DNA from: Clarireedia homoeocarpa
Lineage: Eukaryota > Ascomycota > Leotiomycetes > Helotiales > Rutstroemiaceae
Assembly: GCA_001465935.1 (NCBI GenBank)
Contig: LNKV01000107.1
Coordinates: 106,572 to 132,726, forward strand
Direction: 5' to 3'
DNA: 26,155 nucleotides
Part shown: piece by piece, positions 9,782 to 18,185 of the stretch
Layout of the letters: each line of letters begins with the position of its first letter
How positions within the stretch are numbered: position 1 is the first letter of the stretch
Notes under the pieces: generated by a model
Database searches by the model: none
The model's input: only the letters and a program-made list of their open reading frames with translations
Told to the model about the DNA's origin: nothing
Position numbers and translations under genes: made by a program

Positions 9782-10306
9782 CTACTTCCTTTCCTTCTTC
9801 AAACCCCAAACATAGAGTGAATCATCTTTAACAGCTGGCTCAGCAGTCGCCTCACGCTCCTTCTTCAATCCCCATACATAAAGGGACTCCTCCTCATCTG
9901 CTGGTTCAGCAGCTGCCTCGCGTTCTTTTTTTAGGCCCCAGACATAGAGTTCTTCCTCAGCTGCCGGTTCAGCAGCTGCCTCGCGTTCTTTTTTCAGGCC
10001 CCAGACATAGAGTTCTTCCTCAGCTGCCGGTTCAGCAGCTGCCTCGCGTTCTTTTTTCAGGCCCCAGACATAAAGTTCTTCCTCAGCAGCTGCATTAGCT
10101 GCCGCCTCACGTGCTTTCTTCAAGCCCCAGACATAGAGTTCTCCTTCAGCAATAGGCTTAGCCGCAGCCTCACGTTCTTTCTTCAGTCCCCAGACATAAA
10201 GCTCCTCCTCGGCTGCTGACTCGCGTCTACGGTTGGGATTGGGGCTGCTGGAGACAGTGACAGCGAGCAAAAATGTGCTCAAGGCAGTCAACGTAGTGAA
10301 CTTCAT
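9782..10306 (-). CDS. Secreted RiPP precursor with seven LYVWGLKK repeats
   Basis: 174 residues. Residues 1-20 form a signal peptide (MKFTTLTALSTFLLAVTVSS), followed by a tri-Arg site at 26-28. Then come seven units of about 21 residues. Each has an identical LYVWGL core followed by Lys-Lys, and acidic Glu/Ala-rich spacers that vary from unit to unit (one unit has AKPIAEG, the last two have an extra Ser before LYV). The KK sites suit kexin cleavage, and the Glu-Ala spacers resemble those trimmed by dipeptidyl peptidases. This is the layout of dikaritin precursors (UstA, PhomA type). The Tyr and Trp in the core are plausible crosslink sites. Start: the ATG at 10306 gives a proper signal peptide; an in-frame ATG at 10438 would add 44 residues and bury it, so I reject it. 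No intron is needed. The gene ends with the seventh unit plus ERK. Confidence 0.9.
   Translation of the reverse strand: MKFTTLTALSTFLLAVTVSSSPNPNRRRESAAEEELYVWGLKKEREAAAKPIAEGELYVWGLKKAREAAANAAAEEELYVWGLKKEREAAAEPAAEEELYVWGLKKEREAAAEPAAEEELYVWGLKKEREAAAEPADEEESLYVWGLKKEREATAEPAVKDDSLYVWGLKKERK
9794..10201 (-). repeat. Seven in-frame tandem repeats of the RiPP core, about 63 bp each
   Basis: The block covers the first core (10201-10184) to the last KK (9799-9794). Units are 60-66 bp. Two neighbouring middle units are almost identical at DNA level over a full 63 bp, which indicates recent unit duplication. The outer units differ in codons and spacers but keep the same six core residues plus KK. 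Confidence 0.9.
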
Positions 10307-10881
10307 GATGATGATGAATTTTGGAGACAGTGGAGAGACTAAGATTGTAAAGATGATTAAAAATAAATCTAATGGTAGTCTGGTAGATGAATTATTAAAT
10401 GCGAACAATCTGAAAGATATTATTTTAAGTGGGAGCATCCCTATTTATAATTCAGTTACTATTCAATCAAGCCACTGAAATGCTATTCATCATATTGAGA
10501 GTTTCTATTACGAAAGAATACAAATAGAACTTTTTTTTTAAAATTAAATTAAATATTAAAATTAAGAATGCAATTTATTTTTTGATATATTGATATATAT
10601 AAAGTTTTGAAATAAAAAACAATATAAAATTAAAATCAAATAATCGAATTATATTTTCATATATTATATAAAACAAATATAATAATATTTTAAATAAAAT
10701 ATTTTATATTTTTAACCAAATAATTTTTAATTTTATACAATTTCTTTTTTGACTTTCAAGTTATTTTATTTAGTTAGAAATTTAGTGCAAATTATTTATT
10801 AGCTATTTTTCTCTTTTTCTGCACCTTGTTTCTTCATTCTACTGTTTCAGTCACTCGAACTCCATTTTCCGATTGATCACA
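10307..10881. promoter_or_regulatory. Divergent AT-rich spacer between precursor and GNAT genes
   Basis: The precursor and the acetyltransferase start away from each other over about 575 nt. Positions about 10510-10760 are almost pure A/T; the GNAT-proximal 80 nt are pyrimidine-rich (TTTCTTCATTC type), as often seen before fungal starts. Promoters of both genes should be here. No defined operator was recognised. Confidence 0.5.
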
Positions 10882-11469
10882 ATGACGGACCTTAACTTCT
10901 ACCTTGAGACCCCTCGTCTCTTTCTGCGGTATTTTGATGCAAACAATCCTAAAGATTGCGCCTTCCTAGTCACGCTCTACAACAGCCCCCTCTTCATTGC
11001 CAGCGAAGGACAAACAGAGATCGTTAATGAAGAAAAAGCCTACGAAAGGATCAGCACCCGGTTCGTCGAAGAGCACAAAAGAAACGGCTATGGACAGTAT
11101 CTAGTATGTCTCAAGACCACGCCAACAACGCCATTGTTTGAAGCGATCCCTATTGGGTCTGTCGGCTTAATGAAGGGCACCGAACCCGAGGCACGCGATA
11201 TTCCAGACATTGGATTCGCTATCATACCAGAAATGAACGGCAAGGGCTATGCTACAGAGAGTGCACGATGCCTCCTGGACTATGTCAAGAAGGAGAAAGG
11301 CCTTGACACGGTCGTTGGCTTGGTGCTGAACACCGATAATGGTGCAAGTGTTAGGGTGATGGAGAAGCTTGGAATGCAGAACTTAGGGGTGCAACAGTTA
11401 CATGAAGGGACGGGCCATGTCTTCGCATCGCCTGGGTTCAGTGATCATGAGAAGTACGGATTCAAATGA
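10882..11469 (+). CDS. GNAT N-acetyltransferase, RimJ/RimL type
   Basis: A single exon of 195 residues from an ATG with a CACAATGACG context. The N-terminal TPRLFLRYF block is the typical first strand of Acetyltransf_3 proteins. Around residues 118-136, an IGFAIIPEMNGKGYATESAR block gives the acetyl-CoA binding loop (variant of the Q/RxxGxG/A motif, with GKGYATE). The later N..ASVRVMEKLGM stretch is the conserved C-terminal helix. The family transfers acetyl from acetyl-CoA to an amino group. Head-to-head placement with the precursor suggests N-acetylation of the mature peptide, or a self-protection role; both are inference. It could equally be an unrelated housekeeping acetyltransferase. Confidence 0.88.
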   Translation: MTDLNFYLETPRLFLRYFDANNPKDCAFLVTLYNSPLFIASEGQTEIVNEEKAYERISTRFVEEHKRNGYGQYLVCLKTTPTTPLFEAIPIGSVGLMKGTEPEARDIPDIGFAIIPEMNGKGYATESARCLLDYVKKEKGLDTVVGLVLNTDNGASVRVMEKLGMQNLGVQQLHEGTGHVFASPGFSDHEKYGFK

Positions 11470-11888
11470 ATGTTTCCAGTATCATACTGTACATTGCATA
11501 AGCACAAGCCGCTAGCTGTTGAGGCAATGTTAGTTGCGTGTATTGTGGATTCAGCTGTTAGGCAACAGTATATAGTGTATTCACGAGAATGACACAAAGA
11601 CGTAATTGAGAATTCTCTTGAAGCAGGTGATTCATTATGCCGTTATAGGATCCGCAATTCAGCTAGAAAAAACCTTGTCCCTAGCATCTTGATTTGCTGA
11701 ATCTAGGACCGTTATCAGGTCCCAGCCCGCGTTATTTTTCTCTGCATTGCCAGAGTGGCATGCTATTGTCGCTTAGCTGCGCCAAGATTGTTTCAGTTGC
11801 GCGATGTTACAATGTAGCCGAGCTGAATCCTAACGCTTATTATCCGTGATATTCGGGGTAACTATCACGCCCAGAAAGTTAAATATGC

Positions 11889-11902
11889 GGGGTAATTACC
11901 CC
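11889..11902. repeat. Perfect 14-bp palindrome GGGGTAATTACCCC
   Basis: A self-complementary 14-mer, 20 nt before the triple tandem repeat. A degenerate relative (GGGGTAACTATC) sits about 40 nt upstream. The right half continues as TTACCCCACCTAGC, a 14-mer found again at 18025-18038. This could be a transcription factor site or a transposon end. Confidence 0.6.
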
Positions 11903-11921
11903 ACCTAGCACTTAAAATACT

Positions 11922-11978
11922 AATACTTAGTCTGTATACCAATACTTAGTCTGTATACCAATACTTAGTCTGTATACC
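11922..11978. repeat. Three perfect tandem copies of a 19-bp unit
   Basis: The unit AATACTTAGTCTGTATACC occurs at 11922-11940, 11941-11959 and 11960-11978 without any mismatch, and is followed by TATGCAT. Perfect identity indicates recent expansion. It lies in the spacer between the GNAT gene and UstYa-like D. Confidence 0.95.
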
Positions 11979-12880
11979 TATGCATCTTGGTAAGTCTTGG
12001 ATCTTTTACAACTTGCCATTATGCGTGGAAAAGTGCCACACCAGCTCATCGATATCAGCCACAATCATTTTCCAGGGCCCTTCCACAACTTATAAACGAA
12101 ACCATCGCTAAGTCTGAAGATAATCCGAACGATTAGTGCGTTTCATAGGTCAGAATACTACGAGGATATAAACCCCTTACCGCTACGGCGTACTGCTCTG
12201 CAAATTTCGTGTATTACCCATGCATACCAGCTGCAGAGTAACCTCGGGTCGTTGAAAGTGAAGCAAAGAACGGTAGAGGTTACATTGCATTCTGCGGGCG
12301 GCAAGAAGCTGAAAGCTGATATGCAAGAACATCATTCAGAGCAGCTTCACTTATCGTCGTCGAAATCACTCCCAAAGACTTGCATGTAGAATTATGCATC
12401 GGCACTCAAGCCATCTTTATCATCTCTACTGTCTATACTCGTTATCTAATAAGCCAATCGGCGAGGTGATAGTCCACTAGCCTTGATCCTTCGAAGGATG
12501 ACCTGGTGAGTAAAGAAATGTAGTAATGCAAGTCATCCATTGAATCATGATGGAAAAATAGGCATCATTTGCGTGATCCAGACACAAGAGTCTTACCATT
12601 CCGAGTTACTCACTAGGCGGAGCGGATCTTCGTTCGAATTGTCGAAGTGGCTAGCTTCAAACTTGACTACGTGATTTGGCACCACAAGAATACGGAGGTT
12701 GACAGACGATCAGTGTCAGTACCTCAGAAACACTCAAAAGAATGATCTCTGAAGTGAAATTCCGATTCCTCTTTCGTAGTCTCAAAAATCTGTTTCTTTC
12801 TACAACGAAGTAACCTGTTAGCTCCGTTCGCGTTCTGAGATCGACCTAGGCCTTCGTCAGTATTTTCAAACCAACAACAT

Positions 12881-13603
12881 ATGCATTCTTCCATTGAAGA
12901 AGACGGCGAGTTTGCCGTGAGAAACGGTACAGAAATGCACATACCAGCAGCGGGAAGGTTTTATCGGTTATGTCCCATTATCATAACAGTCCTTCTTACC
13001 AGTACAATATGCCTATCCCTATCAAACTACTACCACCTCTTCACCCACGGGTTTCTCCACACCACGGGCAAAGATGTACAATATCTCCCTAGCATCGCCA
13101 ATACCCAAACATACACAAATTGTGGCAACTCTCCCTCCACAGCCCGGAGTCGTGGGTGTTTCTTTGACCTCTTGAGCTTCTCCTGGCAAACACCACAGTG
13201 CTACGACGAGCCATTAATATCTGCATTTCTCGCCTACCCGCCTAAGCCTTGGAAGTTCTACACAAATTTCTCTGCCACTGAAGAGATATCTCAAAGCGTT
13301 GCAGCTCTAGGAGAGTCGAACTTGCATGTCACATGGGAATATCATATGGTTCATTGCACATTTATGTGGATGCAAATGCACCGAGCATACACTGAGAGGG
13401 GATATATAGACTCACATCTGGATAGTTGGGCGCACACGAGGCATTGCCAGGTTGTTTCTTTGAATAGGGAATACGGCCCAGATGTGGTCAATGTGGAGGG
13501 GAAGTTGAGATATCCGGAATGTAGGCCAGTTAGTAGTCCGTTGTTCCCAGGGGAATCTGGACCAAGAATCCTTGAGTATAATCATCATCATACGTATCCA
13601 TAG
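12881..13603 (+). CDS. UstYa-like (DUF3328-related) protein, divergent paralog D
   Basis: A single exon of 240 residues. A membrane segment spans about residues 30-48. A C-x8-ARSRGCFFD block (81-96) and a Cys-containing W..PQCYDE block (102-110) are features of the intronless subgroup of this family. The paired motifs HMVHC (155-159) and HTRHC (185-189) are intact, with a W-rich helix between them (FMWMQMHRAY). It is clearly a different subgroup from A, B and C: no introns, extra cysteines, closer motif spacing. It lies 1.4 kb beyond the GNAT gene, at the border with the transposon island, so membership in the cluster is likely but not certain. Confidence 0.82.
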   Translation: MHSSIEEDGEFAVRNGTEMHIPAAGRFYRLCPIIITVLLTSTICLSLSNYYHLFTHGFLHTTGKDVQYLPSIANTQTYTNCGNSPSTARSRGCFFDLLSFSWQTPQCYDEPLISAFLAYPPKPWKFYTNFSATEEISQSVAALGESNLHVTWEYHMVHCTFMWMQMHRAYTERGYIDSHLDSWAHTRHCQVVSLNREYGPDVVNVEGKLRYPECRPVSSPLFPGESGPRILEYNHHHTYP

Positions 13604-14421
13604 ATAGGAATCAACCTATACAGCCCGTTCATTTAATTAACGACTTGTCTGTGTAGAAGAATCTTGTAAATAATCTACCTGATCTGTAAAGGATCTTCAA
13701 GCACGAACTAGCGGTACATTGTTAATAAAGATCGTTCCTCTCTCGTTGGCTTCCAGCTTAAGTAGGCCGGTCCTCCGCTCGTTTCTACGATTCGTTTAGC
13801 ACTGCTTGTTCTCGAGGGTCCTACTGACAAAGCATTTATACAGCCTTTACCGGATAGAATACCAGCCAATCCACTGCGCCTGCTGCTCACTGCGCCGGTG
13901 CAAGACCCGATCACTGTTCCATGCGTTGGTCAATTCGATACAAAAGATCCGATTCCTGCAGTTTATACCTGTCTTCTTCTGCACTAGAGAACCCACAGTG
14001 AGACTAGTGCACGTAGAAGCATATTTCTTATTCTTGAATACGTCAAAGATGATTCAAATTGTCATCTATATCGGAGAGTTGGACTCGGTTGTCTTAATGA
14101 ACATTTGTTTTCTCTTGATAACGCGGCACCAAGAAGGTTGATTCTCTCTTGAACGCCTTCTGGGGAGGACGCGACCGAAATAGGAAAGCAAAGAGGGAGA
14201 GATGTTGCTTGTGCCTTGACACTTTTCCTTACTACCCTCAACCTTCTTTTGCAGACACCACGCAATAGACACTCTTGCTTTATGTTGGGATAACTCCGGG
14301 GTGCGCGCATAGCTAAGTTCGTACAGAAGACATATATAGACGTGGTTGCAGCTCTGTCTCTCTCCCTATACAAGGAGAAGACTTATATATACTACAAGGC
14401 TTTAATCTTTTTGCACCTATT
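13604..14421. other. Gene-poor stretch, probable relics
   Basis: Overlapping open frames on both strands (13708-13914 minus, 13806-14141 plus, 14062-14373 minus) have no recognisable motif and overlap each other. They may be decayed transposon DNA. No gene can be supported. Confidence 0.35.
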
Positions 14422-15296
14422 CTAGCTACTGTTGTATGAAATCAATGACACAAGTAGAGCCCTCTTAGTATCCTCCTGATACTCACTATGTTTCAGCACT
14501 TTAGCTATCATTTCTGGCGTTACAGACCAGCGGTTCTTGATGGAAAAATCCTCAAAATTGCCAGCCCTTCTGATTTCATCTTCCAGATAATTCCTTCGCT
14601 TTAGCTTTACCACTAAATCTTGGAAAGAGAAGCGAATTTCAGTCGCTGAAGGACGCTTATCTGGATCATGGCGTAATAGCTTCTCAATTATTTCCAGTAC
14701 CCCATGGAAGTACTTTTGTTCCTGCTCGTCAAGGTCTTGAAGCCAGGCATGGTCCGCCGAACTGGATGCGACGGTAAAATTCTGCACCGAGGCTTTCGAT
14801 CCGTACGCAGTACCACTTCCCCATATCTTGGTATTTTCGACCAAGGATGGGACATTCCTCATCACAGCAAGTATTTCGAGCATGATGCAGCCCAAAGAGA
14901 AAATGTCAGACTTAATATCGTGCGGGCTTCCATCGCAAAGCACTTCAGGCGCGGAGAAGAAGTTCTTTTCCGGTTGGGTTGAGTTTGTGATAGCTTGGGT
15001 GATGCTTGTGAAATGCCTAGATATGCCAAAGTCTGACAGGATGATTTGTGTGATAGTATGTACCAAGTTCTTGGGGTCTGGCTGGAGGAATGGATTGTTG
15101 TACTTTAGGTTCGGCAATGTGACGATGAGGAAATTTTCGGGTTTGATATCTCTGTTTCACACGAAGCTTTTCGTCCAGAAGCCATTGCCATATAGATATT
15201 AAAATACCTGGCTAAGCTCACAAAGCGAAAATCTCGACAAATATCGAAATCCACGTTTTTTTCGCGCGTCCGGTTGTAGTGGCGGCCTTGCTCAGC
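14422..15296 (-). pseudogene. Protein kinase pseudogene, C-terminal lobe only
   Basis: An open frame from about 15153 down to 14422 (stop) carries the catalytic-loop piece RDIKPEN (15153-15133), the DFG block (LSDFGISRHF), an APE-like FSAPEV, and the KSDIFSLGC helix, then the C-lobe ending with RPSATE. These are all eukaryotic Ser/Thr kinase marks. The His that should precede RD is lost: the reading frame changes there and a TGA precedes it, consistent with a one-base deletion in CA(C)AGAGAT. The ATP-binding lobe (Gly loop, VAIK Lys) is absent. Similarity appears to stop at 15296, where the possible LTR begins. An intron ending at 15154 is an alternative to the frameshift but would not supply the missing lobe. 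Confidence 0.75.
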
Positions 15297-15475
15297 TGTC
15301 GGGCTAATGCCCTTAAAACTATTCTTTCTGGAAATATATTCCTTCGATCGCAGTGCTTTCGTCCAACTACTTCGCGGTTGAAGCTCTTAATACTTCCTAG
15401 GCCCCGAAGAGACTCAATAGATAAACAGCTTAACTCAGTGCTTCTATACTCAGTAGTAAACTGTTGAGCCCGACA
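15297..15475. mobile_element. Possible solo LTR bounded by 9-bp inverted termini
   Basis: The stretch begins TGTCGGGCT and ends AGCCCGACA, a perfect 9-bp inverted pair with TG..CA ends, 179 bp long. It abuts the point where kinase similarity is lost. Flanking pentamers (TCAGC and ACCTG) do not match, so a target duplication is absent or decayed. Further CCCGACA words follow at about 15569 and 15608. Confidence 0.4.
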
Positions 15476-15536
15476 ACCTGATCTATAGCCCAGCTTAGCT
15501 TAACTTAGTGATTCTACACTTAGTTACTAGCTGTTA
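15429..15536. repeat. Diverged direct repeat, about 37 bp
   Basis: Positions 15429-15465 (CTTAACTCAGTGCTTCTATA and onward to CTGTT) recur at 15500-15536 with about 80% identity. The first copy lies inside the possible solo LTR, so the second may be part of a decayed partner. Confidence 0.6.
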
Positions 15537-15839
15537 CTAAGGATCAATACTCTTCACCCAGGCTTGAACCCGACAATTATTCAGCGACTTGACTTAACAA
15601 TCAACCCGACAAACCTACTAATGTCAAAGAGTTCGCACGCTTCGTACAATGCTTCGGTGGCTCGTCGCGCCCGTCAATGCCCGCTGCCCCAGTTCAAGTC
15701 TAGCTGCCTCTGTATTTCTCTTAGCACTCCTTTAATCAGTCTTATCAATAACGCCTATAAGTTTCGGATCCAATAGACCTGAACGTGGTTGAGACTGAAG
15801 AACAAGCTGAAGAATAGTTAGTTGGATTAAAGGTTTTCT
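15537..15839. other. Short unresolved stretch before the Ty3-type LTR
   Basis: A short plus-strand open frame (15564-15776) is Ser/Arg-rich and has no motif. The sequence may be a mix of LTR remnants. No gene is supported. Confidence 0.3.
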
Positions 15840-16375
15840 TTGCTTTACTTTCTTTCTTTTATTTGCTTATCGACCTTAAGCCATTCGTTTTGGACGCTCG
15901 AGGACGAGCTTCTTTTTGAAGGAGGGGGTGATGTGACGACCCGTACCGATTGCACTTGAGTCGTACACGTAGTTAGCTTGAGTCGTGCACATGTAGCCAC
16001 ATATAGCCAGCCCGGATACCACTTCACTAAGGGCATCGCTAAGCTTAGCCGTAGGGCCTATGGTTCTATACAAGGCTTCTTTTTCTTCCTGTATATAGCT
16101 TTAGTTCGGTAGTTAAATATTCTAAGGTCATTCAGCACTTTCATTAGTGATCTCGTCACAGTATATATTGATCTAATTGCTCTAGTTGCTCTAGTGGTAC
16201 TGGGCACTATATATAACTCAATCACTAGATCGTCCAGTTGTTCCAGTTGCTCTAGTTACTACTTATACTGGACTACTGGATACCACTGGACACCATATAA
16301 CTCATTTGGGGTTCTCCTGCGATTGGCTGTTCCAATCCCTGAGCCTAAGGTCCCTATGATCATATATTCGTAACA
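15840..16375 (+). mobile_element. 3' end of a Ty3-type retroelement: internal tail, polypurine tract and LTR
   Basis: Positions 15918-15930 form a purine tract (GAAGGAGGGGGTG), directly followed (after one A) by TGTGACGACCCG at 15932, the usual start of an LTR. The LTR ends at 16375 in TATTCGTAACA, giving 444 bp with TG..CA ends. Inside, AAGGTCATTCAG (16121-16132) and TCTCGTCACA recur in the minus-strand LTR at 24382-24705, so they are one family. Only about 90 bp of internal sequence remains upstream. The element is truncated. Confidence 0.65.
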
Positions 16376-16643
16376 CTCTGCTCACACTCTTATATAATAA
16401 TTTCGTAACCAAGTTCAATAGTAGCTTTCGTGACATAGTTGACCCAATTAAATTCCTATATGTACGTCACCATCAAGTATCAGTAATATAATAGCAAACC
16501 ACATAAGTGATCATGAACAGTATTGAACTTACCTCAGCTCTAGCCCATAGAGCAACCCTATCGCCTACTTCCAGAGACGCCAAGAACCCCCTCCCATCAC
16601 CCATAGCTTGGGGATCCTCGACATCAGTCTCTACATCATCAAC
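16376..16643. other. Spacer between LTR and F-box-like gene
   Basis: AT-leaning sequence without an open frame. The minus-strand gene ends at 16644. Nothing else is recognised. Confidence 0.4.
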
Positions 16644-17289
16644 TCATTCAACCTGATATAATTTATCAGTCTCGTGTGCAGTGATATTGTTGTGCACTTT
16701 CCACACAGTCTGGATTCTTCCTTCCTCTCCTACATTGTACTCGACGAAATCCCAACCATTTCTGATAACATCTCGTGCATCTTCAGTAGAGGCGTAATTT
16801 TCTTTCAAATCCCAGTTCATACCACCGTTCGGTGGATCAAGTGTTGGGCGTAAGATGCTAGCTTCGAACCAAGTATGACTGTTGTTGTACGTGCCATTCC
16901 CTCCGAAGGTAGCCCATCCTTGGTCGTGGCTGGTCATTTCGAAAGTAATATATTTTGCCTTCACTTTCCTTTTTTTCGATAGGTCCATGTCCGCTAACCG
17001 GTGGTAACAGAACCCCACGAATAGCTGGTAATAATAAGCATACGCCCGCCACGGAATAATAACCACCAGGACCCCGAAAGGAATTTGCCTTGTAGATCAT
17101 TGGGTGCTGTGTATTTGAAGTAATCCGAGGATAGTATGAGGCAAATGATAGAATCTTGAAAACTATTTCTCTAGGGAGTCGTAGAGAATTGAATACGAGG
17201 TTCTCCAGAAGTAATCGAACGCGAAGGCAATCTGAAGGTGTAAAATGTGAATTCATGAAATTATAGGCAGCCTCGTGGGTTTGATCCAT
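16644..17289 (-). pseudogene. F-box-like 'SHDQGW' family protein with frameshift
   Basis: The first part, from the ATG at 17289, holds an LPREIVFKILSFA block, which resembles an F-box, then an RGPGG stretch. The second part, in another frame down to 16644, has a FEMTSHDQGWATF block and an NNSHTWFEASI block, a pair found in a large group of fungal proteins of unknown function. The two frames meet at a run of seven A (16976-16970, minus strand): one base more or less would join them. No intron with good sites and correct phase fits. It is either a one-base frameshift pseudogene or a sequencing error at the homopolymer. Its role is unknown. Confidence 0.65.
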
Positions 17290-18185
17290 TGCAACGGTCT
17301 TGGTTAGATATAATAAGTTCTTTGTGATAATAGACAAATATCTGAATACTTAAATTGTAACGTCTAGGATCAGTAGGCCAAACAGAGTATAGTAATAATA
17401 TCCTGAATATCGAAAATATTAAGTTAAAAAGAGCATAGAAAAAGCAAAGGAAGAAACTAGAAATCAAAATGTAATATCTTATAGTTAACGAAAATGTTCT
17501 AATATCTGTATACTCAGTTCTATAGGTTCCTAAATCGGAGTCTATATACTATTATTAGAAAAGCGGTTAAAGAAAGACTCAGCTAAAGGTTCTTTTATAT
17601 AGTCTCCCCGGGCCCTATAGGGATCCTGTGAGTAGCTATACCAGGGTCGGCTGGCGGATCAGAGTATAGTAAAGGTCGGGTTGCAGCCTTCAAACTGAAG
17701 AGATTATTCCTCTGAAGCGGGCTGGTATCTGAGCATCAGTGTTCGAAACTCACCGGAGACGCTTCGCATACTATAGCGCTTCGCACTCAATTACCCCTCA
17801 CTTCTTGATTTGTACGTCCCAACAGATCAACAACTCAACAAAACCCTTCTTCTATTAGCGTGCTAATTCCGTTGATGGCGCGACTACCTATATTTCTCTC
17901 GAGCTGTACGAGCCCACCTGCTCACCTACTACGTGTCATTACCCCACGTTGGGCACTGATATAAACCGTACCTCTCCTACCTTCCGGATTCGTAAGTCCC
18001 CCTCGAATCAACACCTACGTAGCTATGTTACCCCACCTAGCTATGACTCGCAATCAAATTAATCCCTTATTCATTCTTGAGCGATTCGTCCCAAATCTGC
18101 TCGCTTGAAGCAACTGCTTTTACAGTCGCCAGGCTGAAGTACTTGCTTGCCCTTCATTTGATTCTTTCTTTTTTCAACTTCAATA
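17290..18185. other. Gene-poor stretch with small repeats
   Basis: Positions 17340-17560 are AT-rich; 17590-18050 are more balanced. A pair CGCTTCGCATACTATAG / CGCTTCGCACTC occurs near 17760-17790. The word TTACCCCAC occurs near 17939 and again at 18025, the second time as TTACCCCACCTAGC, shared with 11897-11910. No gene is supported. Confidence 0.4.

Larger units (their letters stand above)
11470..12880. other. Long intergenic region with small repeats
   Basis: No coding region is supported across about 1.4 kb. It holds the palindrome at 11889-11902 and the 19-bp triple repeat at 11922-11978. The rest is ordinary-composition sequence with scattered stops. The part near 12720-12880 would be the promoter of the next UstYa-type gene. 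Confidence 0.5.

Noticed and set aside
9794..10201. CRISPR-like array
   Set aside because: The repeats are in-frame coding units of about 63 bp in a eukaryotic gene, with no unique spacers.
9782..10306. Alpha-type mating pheromone precursor
   Set aside because: Secretion signal, dibasic sites and Glu-Ala spacers fit, but the core lacks the Trp-Cys...Cys pattern of Pezizomycotina pheromones and the gene sits among UstYa-type genes.
10307..10438. Upstream ATG of the precursor at 10438
   Set aside because: It is in frame without a stop, but would place 44 residues before a good signal peptide.
13806..14141. 111-codon plus-strand frame
   Set aside because: Cys/Leu-rich without a domain, overlapped by other frames; no support as a gene.
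17600..17760. tRNA-like or SINE sequence with a GTTCGAAAC word
   Set aside because: The B-box-like word is present but no cloverleaf or proper A box could be built.
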